From assembly GCA_003645495.1 (NCBI GenBank), contig QNFK01000144.1, positions 1 to 5,851 on the forward strand: a stretch of DNA of 5,851 nucleotides, given 5' to 3'. The DNA comes from Gammaproteobacteria bacterium (GTDB taxonomy: Bacteria > Pseudomonadota > Gammaproteobacteria > Steroidobacterales > Woeseiaceae). The position numbers and the translations under genes were made by a program. The notes under the pieces were generated by a model that was not told where the DNA came from, did no database searches, and worked only from the letters and a program-made list of their open reading frames with translations. Positions 1 to 5,656 of this stretch are shown in pieces; positions within the stretch are counted from its first letter, which is position 1; each line of letters starts with the position of its first letter.

Positions 1-682
1 GGCTCATGATCATTCGATCATTCCTGCCCACCACTTTGGCCAGTTCGCGTAATTCTTCGGTACTGGCATTCAAGCCAGGGTTGTATTCGAGACCGGTACT
101 CAGGCCAAACGTATATTTCAAAGACTCATCGAGCAATTCAAGCATGCGCGCAGATGCTTCAGGCTCAGGATCGCCGGACATACCGATGCCGGACTGATCG
201 CGCAATGTCCCGTGACCGACAAACATCGCGAGATTTGTTCCGATGCCCTTGTTCGACACCTCGGCTAACCAGTCCGACAACGGCTCTACGTACGGACTAT
301 CACCGTCTTCACCCAGCGAAATCGTCGTGACACCCATCGCCAGGAAGTTTTCGAACTCAGGCGTCTCAAGCGGGTTGCCGTGTGAATGAAGATCAATGAA
401 TCCGGGCGCGACGGTCTTGCCGGTCGCGTCGATACGCTTTTCTACACGACTCTCGATATCATCGGCGGAGAAATCGGCATCGCCAACAAAAATAATTTTG
501 TCGCCGACCACTACGACGTCGGCAATCATCGCGTCGTTACCAAGCCCGTCGAGAACGGCGCCGTTTTCAATCAGCATATCGATCGTTGGATATTCGGCCA
601 GAAACGGTGGCGGTGCCTGCTGGCATCCAACCAAAACTGAGAGAACCAGTGTTGCCAGCATCGCACCCTTACATCTGCTCAT
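1..682 (-). CDS. N-acyl-D-amino-acid deacylase family lipoprotein (amidohydrolase), C-terminus outside window
   Basis: Only the first 227 codons are present; the frame stays open to the window edge. Residues 1-20 form a lipoprotein signal peptide with lipobox L17-V-G-C20, so the mature protein is probably lipid-anchored outside the cytoplasmic membrane. Next come the amidohydrolase beta-strand PGFIDLHSH, with the metal-ligand pair H99/H101, then VGHGTLR (155-161) and GLSTGLEYNPG (193-203). The last two are hallmarks of D-aminoacylases, zinc enzymes that remove the acyl group from N-acyl-D-amino acids; family members usually have about 480-550 residues. The position that I align with the D-aminoacylase zinc-ligand cysteine is Asp126 (context LGEDG), so the exact substrate is open; a dipeptidase or another amidohydrolase is possible. 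The ATG at 682 is preceded by AAGG at a good distance. It starts 45 bp after the oxygenase stop codon, suggesting one operon. The family call is firm, the substrate is not. Confidence 0.88.
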   Translation of the reverse strand, partial: MSRCKGAMLATLVLSVLVGCQQAPPPFLAEYPTIDMLIENGAVLDGLGNDAMIADVVVVGDKIIFVGDADFSADDIESRVEKRIDATGKTVAPGFIDLHSHGNPLETPEFENFLAMGVTTISLGEDGDSPYVEPLSDWLAEVSNKGIGTNLAMFVGHGTLRDQSGIGMSGDPEPEASARMLELLDESLKYTFGLSTGLEYNPGLNASTEELRELAKVVGRNDRMIMS

Positions 683-695
683 ATGATTGCCTTGT

Positions 696-713
696 TCGTT
701 CCGGCCGGAACGA
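696..713. repeat. Perfect 18-bp palindrome between oxygenase and deacylase genes
   Basis: TCGTTCCGG followed by its exact reverse complement, lying between the oxygenase stop codon (728-730) and the deacylase ribosome site. As RNA it could fold into a 7-bp stem with a GGCC tetraloop. No T-run follows on either strand, so it is not a normal intrinsic terminator. It could be a repressor operator, an mRNA processing or stability hairpin, or an attenuating structure just ahead of the deacylase. Confidence 0.6.
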
Positions 714-727
714 CCGCAAACGGTTAA

Positions 728-1747
728 CTAAATTCTGAATTGTGAAATCTGAACTTCCGTACCGTAGTTAGCATAATCTCCGTCGGTGCGTTTGCCGCGG
801 TACTCTGCCCACTCAATACTACGGTATCGACTGGGTCTTGCATCGCTGACAACTGTGGGTAGCGGATCCACGCGGGTCGATGCCGAGGGATTGAAGAAAA
901 ATGGAATGCTGTAACGGTCACATGCCTCCATCGCACGGACGCGATGCATGGCGGCATGATAATAGTCATTGGACCATACCTGCATCATGTCACCGGTGTT
1001 GATAACGATTGCGCCCTCAACAGGGGGAATGTTATGCCAATAACCATCCTTGTATACCTGCAATCCGCCAACATCATCCTGCATGAGGACTGTGAGTGCT
1101 CCCGCGTCCGTATGGTGATGCACACCCTGGTCAGCAACGGCTTGACGCGGCGTATCAGTACCTTCAAGCGGGTCTTTGACGGGATAATAATTCAGCCTGA
1201 TAAATCCGGTGTGATTGGTTGCAAAGTCATGGTGCATGAAGTCAGCAGGTAGCTTCAGGCCGACACAAAACGCTTGCAACAATTGCAATGAAAGTTTCGT
1301 ACAAGCCAGCAGATACTCACGCATCACTGCGCGAAACTCGTCCATGCCTTCCGGCCAACGATTTTCTGCGGCATAAATCGGGTCAGCGCCATCGGTCGTG
1401 AAATCGAATACTTCTTTCTTGTCACGCTGATTCTTGGTCAGCTCGTTGTTGTAGTAACCCCAGGGGTTTTCCCTGGTTCTTAATATTGTCTCTTTCGCTT
1501 GCATCGGCTGGGCAAAGAACTTGCGCGTCTGCTGCCACTCCCTGTCAATAAGCGACTGGGGGATACCATGATTTACGACCTGGAAAAACCCCCACTCCCT
1601 GCAAGCGGATGCGATTTCTGCAATTGCAGTTGCAGCAGAGGATTCTTGCGTCAGTCCACCTATATCAATGACCGGAACTGAATTTCCGAACTCATCGGAA
1701 TCTGCCACCGGACATTGGTCAATATCCGTTTGGTTCTCGTTACTCAC
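728..1747 (-). CDS. Isopenicillin N synthase family Fe(II)/2-oxoglutarate-type oxygenase
   Basis: A 339-residue soluble protein of normal length for the isopenicillin N synthase/plant-type dioxygenase family. The N-terminal DIOX_N-like part carries PVIDIGG (25-31) and WGFFQVVNHGIP (52-63). The C-terminal double-stranded beta-helix has RLNYYP (184-189), the iron ligands H212 and D214 (HTD) and H268 (HRV), and the R278-Y-S280 motif that binds the 2-oxoglutarate carboxylate in the family. All ligands are intact, so an active non-heme iron enzyme that hydroxylates or oxidises a small molecule is likely; the substrate cannot be read. The start is GTG: an in-frame TAG lies two codons upstream (TAG CTG GTG), leaving no credible earlier start, and GAGAG about 8 nt upstream can serve as ribosome site. 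It probably leads an operon with the deacylase downstream. A Fur-like site lies about 145 bp upstream. Confidence 0.93.
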   Translation of the reverse strand: MSNENQTDIDQCPVADSDEFGNSVPVIDIGGLTQESSAATAIAEIASACREWGFFQVVNHGIPQSLIDREWQQTRKFFAQPMQAKETILRTRENPWGYYNNELTKNQRDKKEVFDFTTDGADPIYAAENRWPEGMDEFRAVMREYLLACTKLSLQLLQAFCVGLKLPADFMHHDFATNHTGFIRLNYYPVKDPLEGTDTPRQAVADQGVHHHTDAGALTVLMQDDVGGLQVYKDGYWHNIPPVEGAIVINTGDMMQVWSNDYYHAAMHRVRAMEACDRYSIPFFFNPSASTRVDPLPTVVSDARPSRYRSIEWAEYRGKRTDGDYANYGTEVQISQFRI

Positions 1748-1803
1748 CAGCTAATCTCTCGTAATCTGTCGCCGCAGCTTCCGGCATCCCTCCTGAATGC
1801 GAG

Positions 1804-1809
1804 ATTGTA
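1804..1809 (-). promoter_or_regulatory. Candidate -10 element (TACAAT) for the oxygenase gene
   Basis: On the minus strand TACAAT matches the sigma-70 consensus at five of six positions and lies about 57 nt upstream of the GTG start. The hexamer 17 nt further upstream (CGGACG) is a poor -35 match. This is the best candidate I see for an oxygenase/deacylase promoter, but a single good hexamer is weak evidence. Confidence 0.25.
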
Positions 1810-1862
1810 GTCCAGTAGCCGCGCTTCGTCCGCATTGATATGCAGTCCTGCGGATCTGCTGA

Positions 1863-1886
1863 CTTGCCCTGCGAGACCAGGGCAGG
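1863..1886. other. GC-rich stem-loop between the 67-codon gene and the oxygenase gene
   Basis: TGCCCTG and CAGGGCA (1865-1871 and 1878-1884) pair exactly around a 6-nt loop; a G-U pair and a further C-G pair extend the stem to nine pairs. It lies about 30 nt past the stop codon of the 67-codon gene. There is no T-run after it on either strand, so it may be a factor-dependent or weak terminator, or a 3'-end stabilising hairpin. Confidence 0.4.
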
Positions 1887-1891
1887 CAACA

Positions 1892-1910
1892 GGCAATGAG
1901 AATCATTGTG
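1892..1910. promoter_or_regulatory. Fur-box-like palindrome
   Basis: GGCAATGAGAATCATTGTG matches the classic 19-bp Fur consensus GATAATGATAATCATTATC at 14 of 19 positions. It contains the exact inverted repeat CAATGA-GAA-TCATTG. It sits just after the stop codon of the 67-codon gene and about 145 bp upstream of the iron-dependent oxygenase start. Iron control of an iron enzyme would make sense, but the site is upstream of rather than overlapping the best -10 candidate, so its role is inferred. Confidence 0.45.
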
Positions 1911-1915
1911 AAAAT

Positions 1916-2119
1916 CTATTCAATGAGCTCCAGCGCATTGGATGCAACTTCGCCACTGGGCGACATGACGAACCGATCAAACTGCCAACGAATGAAGAAA
2001 CTGCCAGTTTCATCCGGGTTGGCCTGAACGTCGATATCGCCCGGGCTGACCTGGCGATTGACGTAGACACTCAGCACCTTGGCAATACTCGGTTTCTCTG
2101 CTGCATACACGATGTTCAT
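1916..2119 (-). CDS. Small protein of unknown function with Toprim-like N-terminus
   Basis: A 67-residue protein. The start is well supported: AAGGAG lies six nt before the ATG at 2119, the strongest ribosome site in this part of the window. I do not recognise the family. The first 16 residues (MNIVYAAEKPSIAKVL) resemble the first beta-strand and catalytic-glutamate motif (E8-K-P-S) of the Toprim domain in type IA topoisomerases. The rest, ending in a probable beta-rich segment (GSFFIRWQFDRFV, then SPSGEVASN), shows no DxD motif or other topoisomerase feature, so topoisomerase activity is not expected. There is no signal peptide or membrane segment. It is flanked by a 5' hairpin and, downstream, a Fur-like palindrome. 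It may be a conserved orphan mini-protein or a remnant. A longer plus-strand frame over the same bases has no ribosome site and is less likely. Confidence 0.6.
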   Translation of the reverse strand: MNIVYAAEKPSIAKVLSVYVNRQVSPGDIDVQANPDETGSFFIRWQFDRFVMSPSGEVASNALELIE

Positions 2120-2125
2120 GTCGAT

Positions 2126-2131
2126 CTCCTT
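2126..2131 (-). promoter_or_regulatory. Ribosome binding site of the 67-codon gene
   Basis: AAGGAG, six bases before the ATG at 2119. It is the main evidence that this short frame is translated and that the minus strand, not the overlapping plus-strand frame, is coding. Confidence 0.75.
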
Positions 2132-2134
2132 AGC

Positions 2135-2149
2135 GCCTCGTAATGAGGC
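2135..2149. other. Short hairpin directly upstream of the 67-codon gene
   Basis: GCCTC-GTAAT-GAGGC, a 5-bp perfect stem. On the plus strand it is followed by TTTT and looks like a weak terminator. On the minus strand it would sit in the 5' leader, three bases before the ribosome site of the 67-codon gene. Its role is unclear. Confidence 0.35.
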
Positions 2150-2247
2150 TTTTCCCTACTTTCGCCTGCAGGATAGTCCTCCGACGCTTAATGGAGTCTG
2201 AAAAATAAGTGAATGGATGCTGAATCGCCGGGGCTGCTGACAACTGC

Positions 2248-2371
2248 TGTAGGAGCCCGCCGTACGATAGATGTGGTTGCTGGGCCCTGGAGATTATCTT
2301 TCTATCTGCACGGGCGATCAGCCTCTGTAATACGCATCAGCACTCAATCGCCCGCTGGGCGGGCTCCTACA
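2248..2371. repeat. REP/REPIN-type inverted-repeat element
   Basis: The outer arms are exact 14-bp inverted repeats, TGTAGGAGCCCGCC (2248-2261) and its complement (2358-2371). The right arm is a complete REP hairpin, GCCCGC-TGG-GCGGGC (2350-2364), next to the GTAGGAG head typical of gammaproteobacterial REP sequences. The left arm is unusual: GCCCG and GATAGA (2256-2271) pair with TCTATC and CGGGC (2301-2315), forming an extended imperfect hairpin enclosing GGGCCC. The element begins about 20 bp after the cupin stop codon, the usual intergenic REP position. It occupies most of the 273-bp gap 2120-2392, where I see no gene. Such elements are mobilised in trans by RAYT transposases; none is present here. 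Confidence 0.7.
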
Positions 2372-2392
2372 AGATCATCGCAATTGTTGAAT

Positions 2393-2764
2393 TTACTCGC
2401 GGAGATAGTCATCCGTGCCATCCAGCCAGTCATCCCGCCTTGGGGTCCACATATCCATTTCTTCCACATCGCCTATGGCCAGTGCTTCGTGTGGCAGATT
2501 TGACGGGATGACGACAACATCACCGGGACCAAGCTCCAGCACATCGGCGCGGTCATCACCGAAAGCGAAACGCATTCGGCCGGATATAACCTGGGTGATC
2601 TGCTCGTTCTCGTGGCTGTGCAGTGGCACCAGGAAACCATCCCGCAGGTATATTCGCGCAACGGTCATTCGCTCGCCCGTCACGATACGCCGCTGCATAT
2701 TGGGGTTTACAGTTTCGAGTTCCACATCCTCCCAATTGATCGACTGAAAACTTGTCGTTGTCAT
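2393..2764 (-). CDS. Small single-domain cupin protein
   Basis: A 123-residue soluble beta-barrel of the cupin_2 type. Cupin motif 1 is G43-FLVPL-H49-S-H51-EN-E54-Q with G62. Motif 2 is G81-DVVVIPSNLP-H92. H49, H51, E54 and H92 are the expected metal ligands and all are present. The C-terminus (MDMWTPRRDDWL...YL) resembles that of other short cupins I recall. Function within the family varies (metal-dependent enzyme, isomerase or small-molecule sensor) and cannot be decided here. The frame extends upstream to 2785, but the ATG at 2764 is chosen because AAGGAG lies exactly six nt before it. It follows the membrane hydrolase by 10 bp, and that gene's TAA stop is part of this ribosome site, so the two are almost certainly co-transcribed and probably translationally coupled. 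Confidence 0.9.
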   Translation of the reverse strand: MTTTSFQSINWEDVELETVNPNMQRRIVTGERMTVARIYLRDGFLVPLHSHENEQITQVISGRMRFAFGDDRADVLELGPGDVVVIPSNLPHEALAIGDVEEMDMWTPRRDDWLDGTDDYLRE

Positions 2765-2770
2765 ACAGTA

Positions 2771-2777
2771 CTCCTTA
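2771..2777 (-). promoter_or_regulatory. Cupin ribosome site overlapping the hydrolase stop codon
   Basis: On the minus strand TAAGGAG is both the hydrolase TAA stop (2775-2777) and the cupin AAGGAG ribosome site (2771-2776), six nt before its ATG. This arrangement fixes the cupin start and suggests that ribosomes ending the hydrolase reinitiate on the cupin. Confidence 0.8.
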
Positions 2778-5069
2778 TTCCACATTCATTACTGACAGGT
2801 CATCGATGATAATCGCACCCTTTTTTGTGCGATCGAAGACGAAACTGATACGCGCCAGCTCTGCAGGATCAAATACCGTATTTGCAGAAACAAAATCCGT
2901 GACCGGAAATTCGAATCGCCGGAACAAGACTTCGGCAGTATCCGTACCATCAAGAAATGATGCCCGTCGAGGTATCGCCTGTATCTGCGGATATAACGCC
3001 TCGTCGTGACTCAGTGGCAGAGACACGCTGGCGCCACTTCTATCCGTTAACTCGATACTCCAGTCCAAAGGCGCCTTATCACTTTCGTTTTCTTCATCGT
3101 CAGAGGCGTCTTCATCTTTCTCCCAGTCCTCAGGCAAAGTACCGATATCGGCGGCCGAGATTGACGCACTAATGATCGTACGATCATTAGCCCCGGACCA
3201 ATCTTCAGGTAACACGAAATCCACACGCGCCACCTCCTCCGTGAATTCTTCGTCCCACGCCAACACGACTGAGTGTGTATCGAGATCGTCCCATTTGAGT
3301 GAGTTTCGTGCCTCATACCACTTGCTAAGGTTGGCCGTTTCAATCCGACCGCCCGCTAACGAGTTCGTTGTCGGGTCGATATCTTCCTCGAAATCCGCAA
3401 CAGGCAATTCCGCAGAGTTCGAATACTGGTTGATGTAAAAAGTATTCGGCAACCAGCCAGCCGCGTAGCGCGCATCAGAAAATATCGGCAGGTACTCAAA
3501 TCGGTCCCGCAATACGACTTCGAGAAAGGCACTGAAATAAACACGTGCAACATCACGTTGCTCTTCACCATGCATGATGCCGTCGAGATCCAGCGCCCAG
3601 GCGCGAAACCAGCTCATGTCCAGGTTGTTCCAGGTGGTGTTGAACTGGCCGTGATTTGCGCCGGTCACATACAGGCTTGACCTGAAATGAAAATCGTCCG
3701 GATTGGTAAACGCGACTCTTGAATACTGCGACGTACCTTCGAACGATTGCACGTCACCATCCATGCTGCCGTGAATCGTGAAGTAATTGACGTCGCGAAT
3801 GGGTGTGCCCCGGTCACGCGGTTGATATTGCCCGTCTACAGGCGCAATCGCGATTACACCGCGCAAATTGAAGTCAAAATCGAATGCCAGCGTGGCATCA
3901 TCGGGATACCGTTGCAGCGAATTGAATGATGCCGCCACGCCAACAGCCTCGCCACCACGAGAGTGCCCAATGAGCGCGACGCGATCCATATCAACCTTGT
4001 TTCGAAACTGGTGGCCGGGTTCATCATTCCAGTCCCGCCATTGCGCAAGATGCTGTAGTAATAGCCAGCCCCGCGCATCGTTCTCTTCCTTCAGACCTGG
4101 CCGGTCCGCGAAGACTTCGACCCAGGCCGAAATTGCGAAATTTATGTAGTTCTCATCAACGGATGCAAAAATAATACCGCGGCTCGCGAACAACTCACCC
4201 AGATAGGCGTAGCCCGGATCAGAAAAATCTTCCATCGCGTGATTGCCGTGCACGACCAGGACCAGGGGATACGGCCCGTCACCGTCGGGATACCAGACGC
4301 GTGCCTGTAATGGCAACTCACCAGCGTCGAATCCCCAGTAGCTGGTACGCAACCAACCGGAGAACCCGTCCCAGTTATCAATTAACTTCGAGCCATCAAC
4401 CGACCGCGAAATCAGGTCTGCGCCATCGCCATATTCAGACCGGCGTTTATCCTGACCGCTGCCATAAGTGAGGGTGAGTACGTCGTGTGTGCCGGGCAGG
4501 CCCGGATTGGGCAGGTCGAGCGTCCTGTCTTCAAGAACGTACCCGTCGAGTAACGGATTCGCGGAATCCTTGTCGCTGAATGTCGCATACAGGCCGACTA
4601 ATAATCCGCCGATGCCTAACGCAGTAATTGCCAGGGTTATTTTTTGCCTTGCCGGTTCAAATCCATCCTTTCTTAGTACTGCTATGCCTGCGCCGATAAA
4701 TGACGCTATCAGGATCAAAGCGGTACCGAAAACAGCGCTTTGTTTTTCGTCGCCAGGAGCGAAGACGACAATAATAAAGGGCGCCAGGACGAAAAGTGCA
4801 AACCGGTACGACGGTGCGAGCTTGCCGATATAACGAAAGACCAGCAACGCCAGCACGCCCAACAGGAACAGCGCCCCGATCTGTACCAGGAACGCGGGCA
4901 GCTTTTGCAGCGTAAAGTCCTGCATGAAATAGACGGCAAAAAATGCCAGCAAGAGCGCCGTGGCCAGCACGTACACACCGACAGACGCCCCATGCCAGGC
5001 CACCTCCGAGGGACTTAGTGCTGCGATAGTGCGTCGCAGGAATGCGCGTACCCGTTCGATTCTTTTCAT
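2775..5069 (-). CDS. Membrane-anchored alpha/beta-hydrolase with beta-rich C-terminal domain
   Basis: A 764-residue protein. A basic, amphipathic N-terminus is followed by five predicted membrane segments (about 30-49, 58-78, 88-104, 112-131, 144-162). Next comes an alpha/beta-hydrolase domain (about 255-540): oxyanion strand VLVVHGNH (270-277), nucleophile elbow G368-H-S370-R-G-G, probable acid D437 in HGSMDGD, and probable base H473 in GANHGQF. The GHSRGG elbow is like that of chlorophyllase- and PAF-acetylhydrolase-like esterases. The tail (about 554-764) is beta-rich, has an acidic stretch at 650-664 and ends in a galactose-binding-like IIIDDLSV strand. An ester- or amide-cleaving enzyme at the membrane is likely; the substrate is unknown. 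An earlier ATG at 5087 exists, but the ATG at 5069 is preferred because GGAG lies six nt before it. The cupin gene follows 10 bp downstream. Confidence 0.88.
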   Translation of the reverse strand: MKRIERVRAFLRRTIAALSPSEVAWHGASVGVYVLATALLLAFFAVYFMQDFTLQKLPAFLVQIGALFLLGVLALLVFRYIGKLAPSYRFALFVLAPFIIVVFAPGDEKQSAVFGTALILIASFIGAGIAVLRKDGFEPARQKITLAITALGIGGLLVGLYATFSDKDSANPLLDGYVLEDRTLDLPNPGLPGTHDVLTLTYGSGQDKRRSEYGDGADLISRSVDGSKLIDNWDGFSGWLRTSYWGFDAGELPLQARVWYPDGDGPYPLVLVVHGNHAMEDFSDPGYAYLGELFASRGIIFASVDENYINFAISAWVEVFADRPGLKEENDARGWLLLQHLAQWRDWNDEPGHQFRNKVDMDRVALIGHSRGGEAVGVAASFNSLQRYPDDATLAFDFDFNLRGVIAIAPVDGQYQPRDRGTPIRDVNYFTIHGSMDGDVQSFEGTSQYSRVAFTNPDDFHFRSSLYVTGANHGQFNTTWNNLDMSWFRAWALDLDGIMHGEEQRDVARVYFSAFLEVVLRDRFEYLPIFSDARYAAGWLPNTFYINQYSNSAELPVADFEEDIDPTTNSLAGGRIETANLSKWYEARNSLKWDDLDTHSVVLAWDEEFTEEVARVDFVLPEDWSGANDRTIISASISAADIGTLPEDWEKDEDASDDEENESDKAPLDWSIELTDRSGASVSLPLSHDEALYPQIQAIPRRASFLDGTDTAEVLFRRFEFPVTDFVSANTVFDPAELARISFVFDRTKKGAIIIDDLSVMNVE
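3169..3190. repeat. Perfect 22-bp palindrome inside the hydrolase gene
   Basis: CTAATGATCGT followed by its exact reverse complement, with no loop. It lies within codons of the C-terminal domain (around residues 627-634, A-N-D-R-T-I-I-S). The reading frame is intact through it, so it is not a disruptive insertion. Confidence 0.6.
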
Positions 5070-5131
5070 TATTTTCTCCGAACGCATGCAAGGCGCTTAT
5101 TGAACCACATCATTCGCAAGGGAATCACAAC

Positions 5132-5160
5132 AAAAAGGCCCGCATGTAGCGGGCCTTTTT
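5132..5160 (-). terminator. Intrinsic terminator, bidirectional
   Basis: AAAAAGGCCCGC (5132-5143) and GCGGGCCTTTTT (5149-5160) form a perfect 12-bp stem around a 5-nt loop, with a GC-rich core and T5 on both strands. On the minus strand it lies 20 nt after the stop codon at 5180 and ends the small-gene unit to its right. It also insulates the hydrolase gene, whose promoter must then lie in the roughly 60 bp between it and 5069; I see no clear -10/-35 pair there. Confidence 0.92.
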
Positions 5161-5179
5161 GATTGCACCTGGTTTCCGC

Positions 5180-5320
5180 TTACTGCGGCACGGCAGGCGG
5201 CAGGAATCGCGTGAGCAGTTCGAATGCCTGGTAACTAAATGGTGGCGGTGGCGGCGGATCCACGGGAATACTTCCATCGCCGCTGCTGCATGACGCCTGG
5301 AGCAGAAAAATTCCGGCCAT
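5180..5320 (-). CDS. Doubtful short proline-rich ORF, possible lipoprotein
   Basis: A 46-codon frame from ATG 5320 (weak AGG upstream) with a short hydrophobic start (MAGIFLLQASCSS), a run of six prolines (residues 23-28) and the end LLTRFLPPAVPQ. The cysteine after QAS recalls a lipobox, but Gln at -3 and the lack of N-terminal positive charge do not fit well. The same frame can be extended to a TTG at 5398, 10 bp after the zinc-ribbon gene's stop codon, giving 72 residues but with no ribosome site. Support comes mainly from position: the TAA is followed 20 nt later by a strong terminator, as expected for the last gene of a unit. No family recognised. Confidence 0.35.
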   Translation of the reverse strand: MAGIFLLQASCSSGDGSIPVDPPPPPPFSYQAFELLTRFLPPAVPQ

Positions 5321-5407
5321 ATGGTTTGCCTGACAGGCGGTAGTGAATTTCCGTTGAGCCACAATTACCGGAGTGACTTCAAAGCACAGCTCGTGCAATA
5401 AACGACG

Positions 5408-5656
5408 TTAGCGGGAGACCTCGACGAAGGCCGAAAGAAATTCCAGTCCTTTGCGTAACTCTCGGCGATTTATCGTCGCGCGAGTGACGCTTTCGTAGTT
5501 CGCTACAACCCAGCGTAATTCGTGCGCCTCACAATAAGCCCAGAGTAATCGCCCAATCTGCCAGACATCGCTGCGCCTTCCACAATGTGGGCAACCGCGA
5601 ACTTCAATGCGGCGATGCACTGGGAATTGAATGATGTTGTCAGCTCTTACGGACAT
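5408..5656 (-). CDS. Small zinc-ribbon-like protein of unknown function
   Basis: An 82-residue, basic, soluble protein. After a short N-terminal strand (NIIQFPVHRR, 7-16) it has C22-PH-C25 and, 16 residues later, C42-EA-H45, a spacing consistent with one zinc-binding ribbon or finger. The C-terminal half is charged and probably helical (RRELRKGLEFLSAFVEV, 64-80). There is no signal peptide or membrane segment. Such small proteins may bind nucleic acid or a protein partner, but nothing here identifies a function. The start is the ATG at 5656; the bases before it have only a poor ribosome site, so the true start is less certain than the frame. The intact motif argues that the gene is real. A strong terminator lies 250 bp downstream. 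Confidence 0.65.
   Translation of the reverse strand: MSVRADNIIQFPVHRRIEVRGCPHCGRRSDVWQIGRLLWAYCEAHELRWVVANYESVTRATINRRELRKGLEFLSAFVEVSR

Noticed and set aside
8..23. Tandem 8-mer direct repeat GATCATTC twice
   Set aside because: Two copies only, inside the deacylase coding frame, and explained by the encoded residues; too short to be a meaningful repeat array.
1747..1905. Minus-strand 51-codon frame starting MILIACCLPW inside the Fur-like site
   Set aside because: No ribosome site, Arg-rich composition typical of a non-coding frame, and it runs into the TAG just before the oxygenase start.
1835..2143. 102-codon plus-strand frame over the 67-codon gene
   Set aside because: It has no ribosome site and an uneven composition, while the overlapping minus-strand frame has an ideal AAGGAG and spacing.
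2213..2503. 96-codon plus-strand frame spanning the REP element and cupin end
   Set aside because: It covers palindromic repeat sequence and the antisense of a well-supported cupin, with no ribosome site.
5125..5364. 79-codon minus-strand frame upstream of the hydrolase
   Set aside because: It reads through the strong intrinsic terminator and has a shadow-frame composition.
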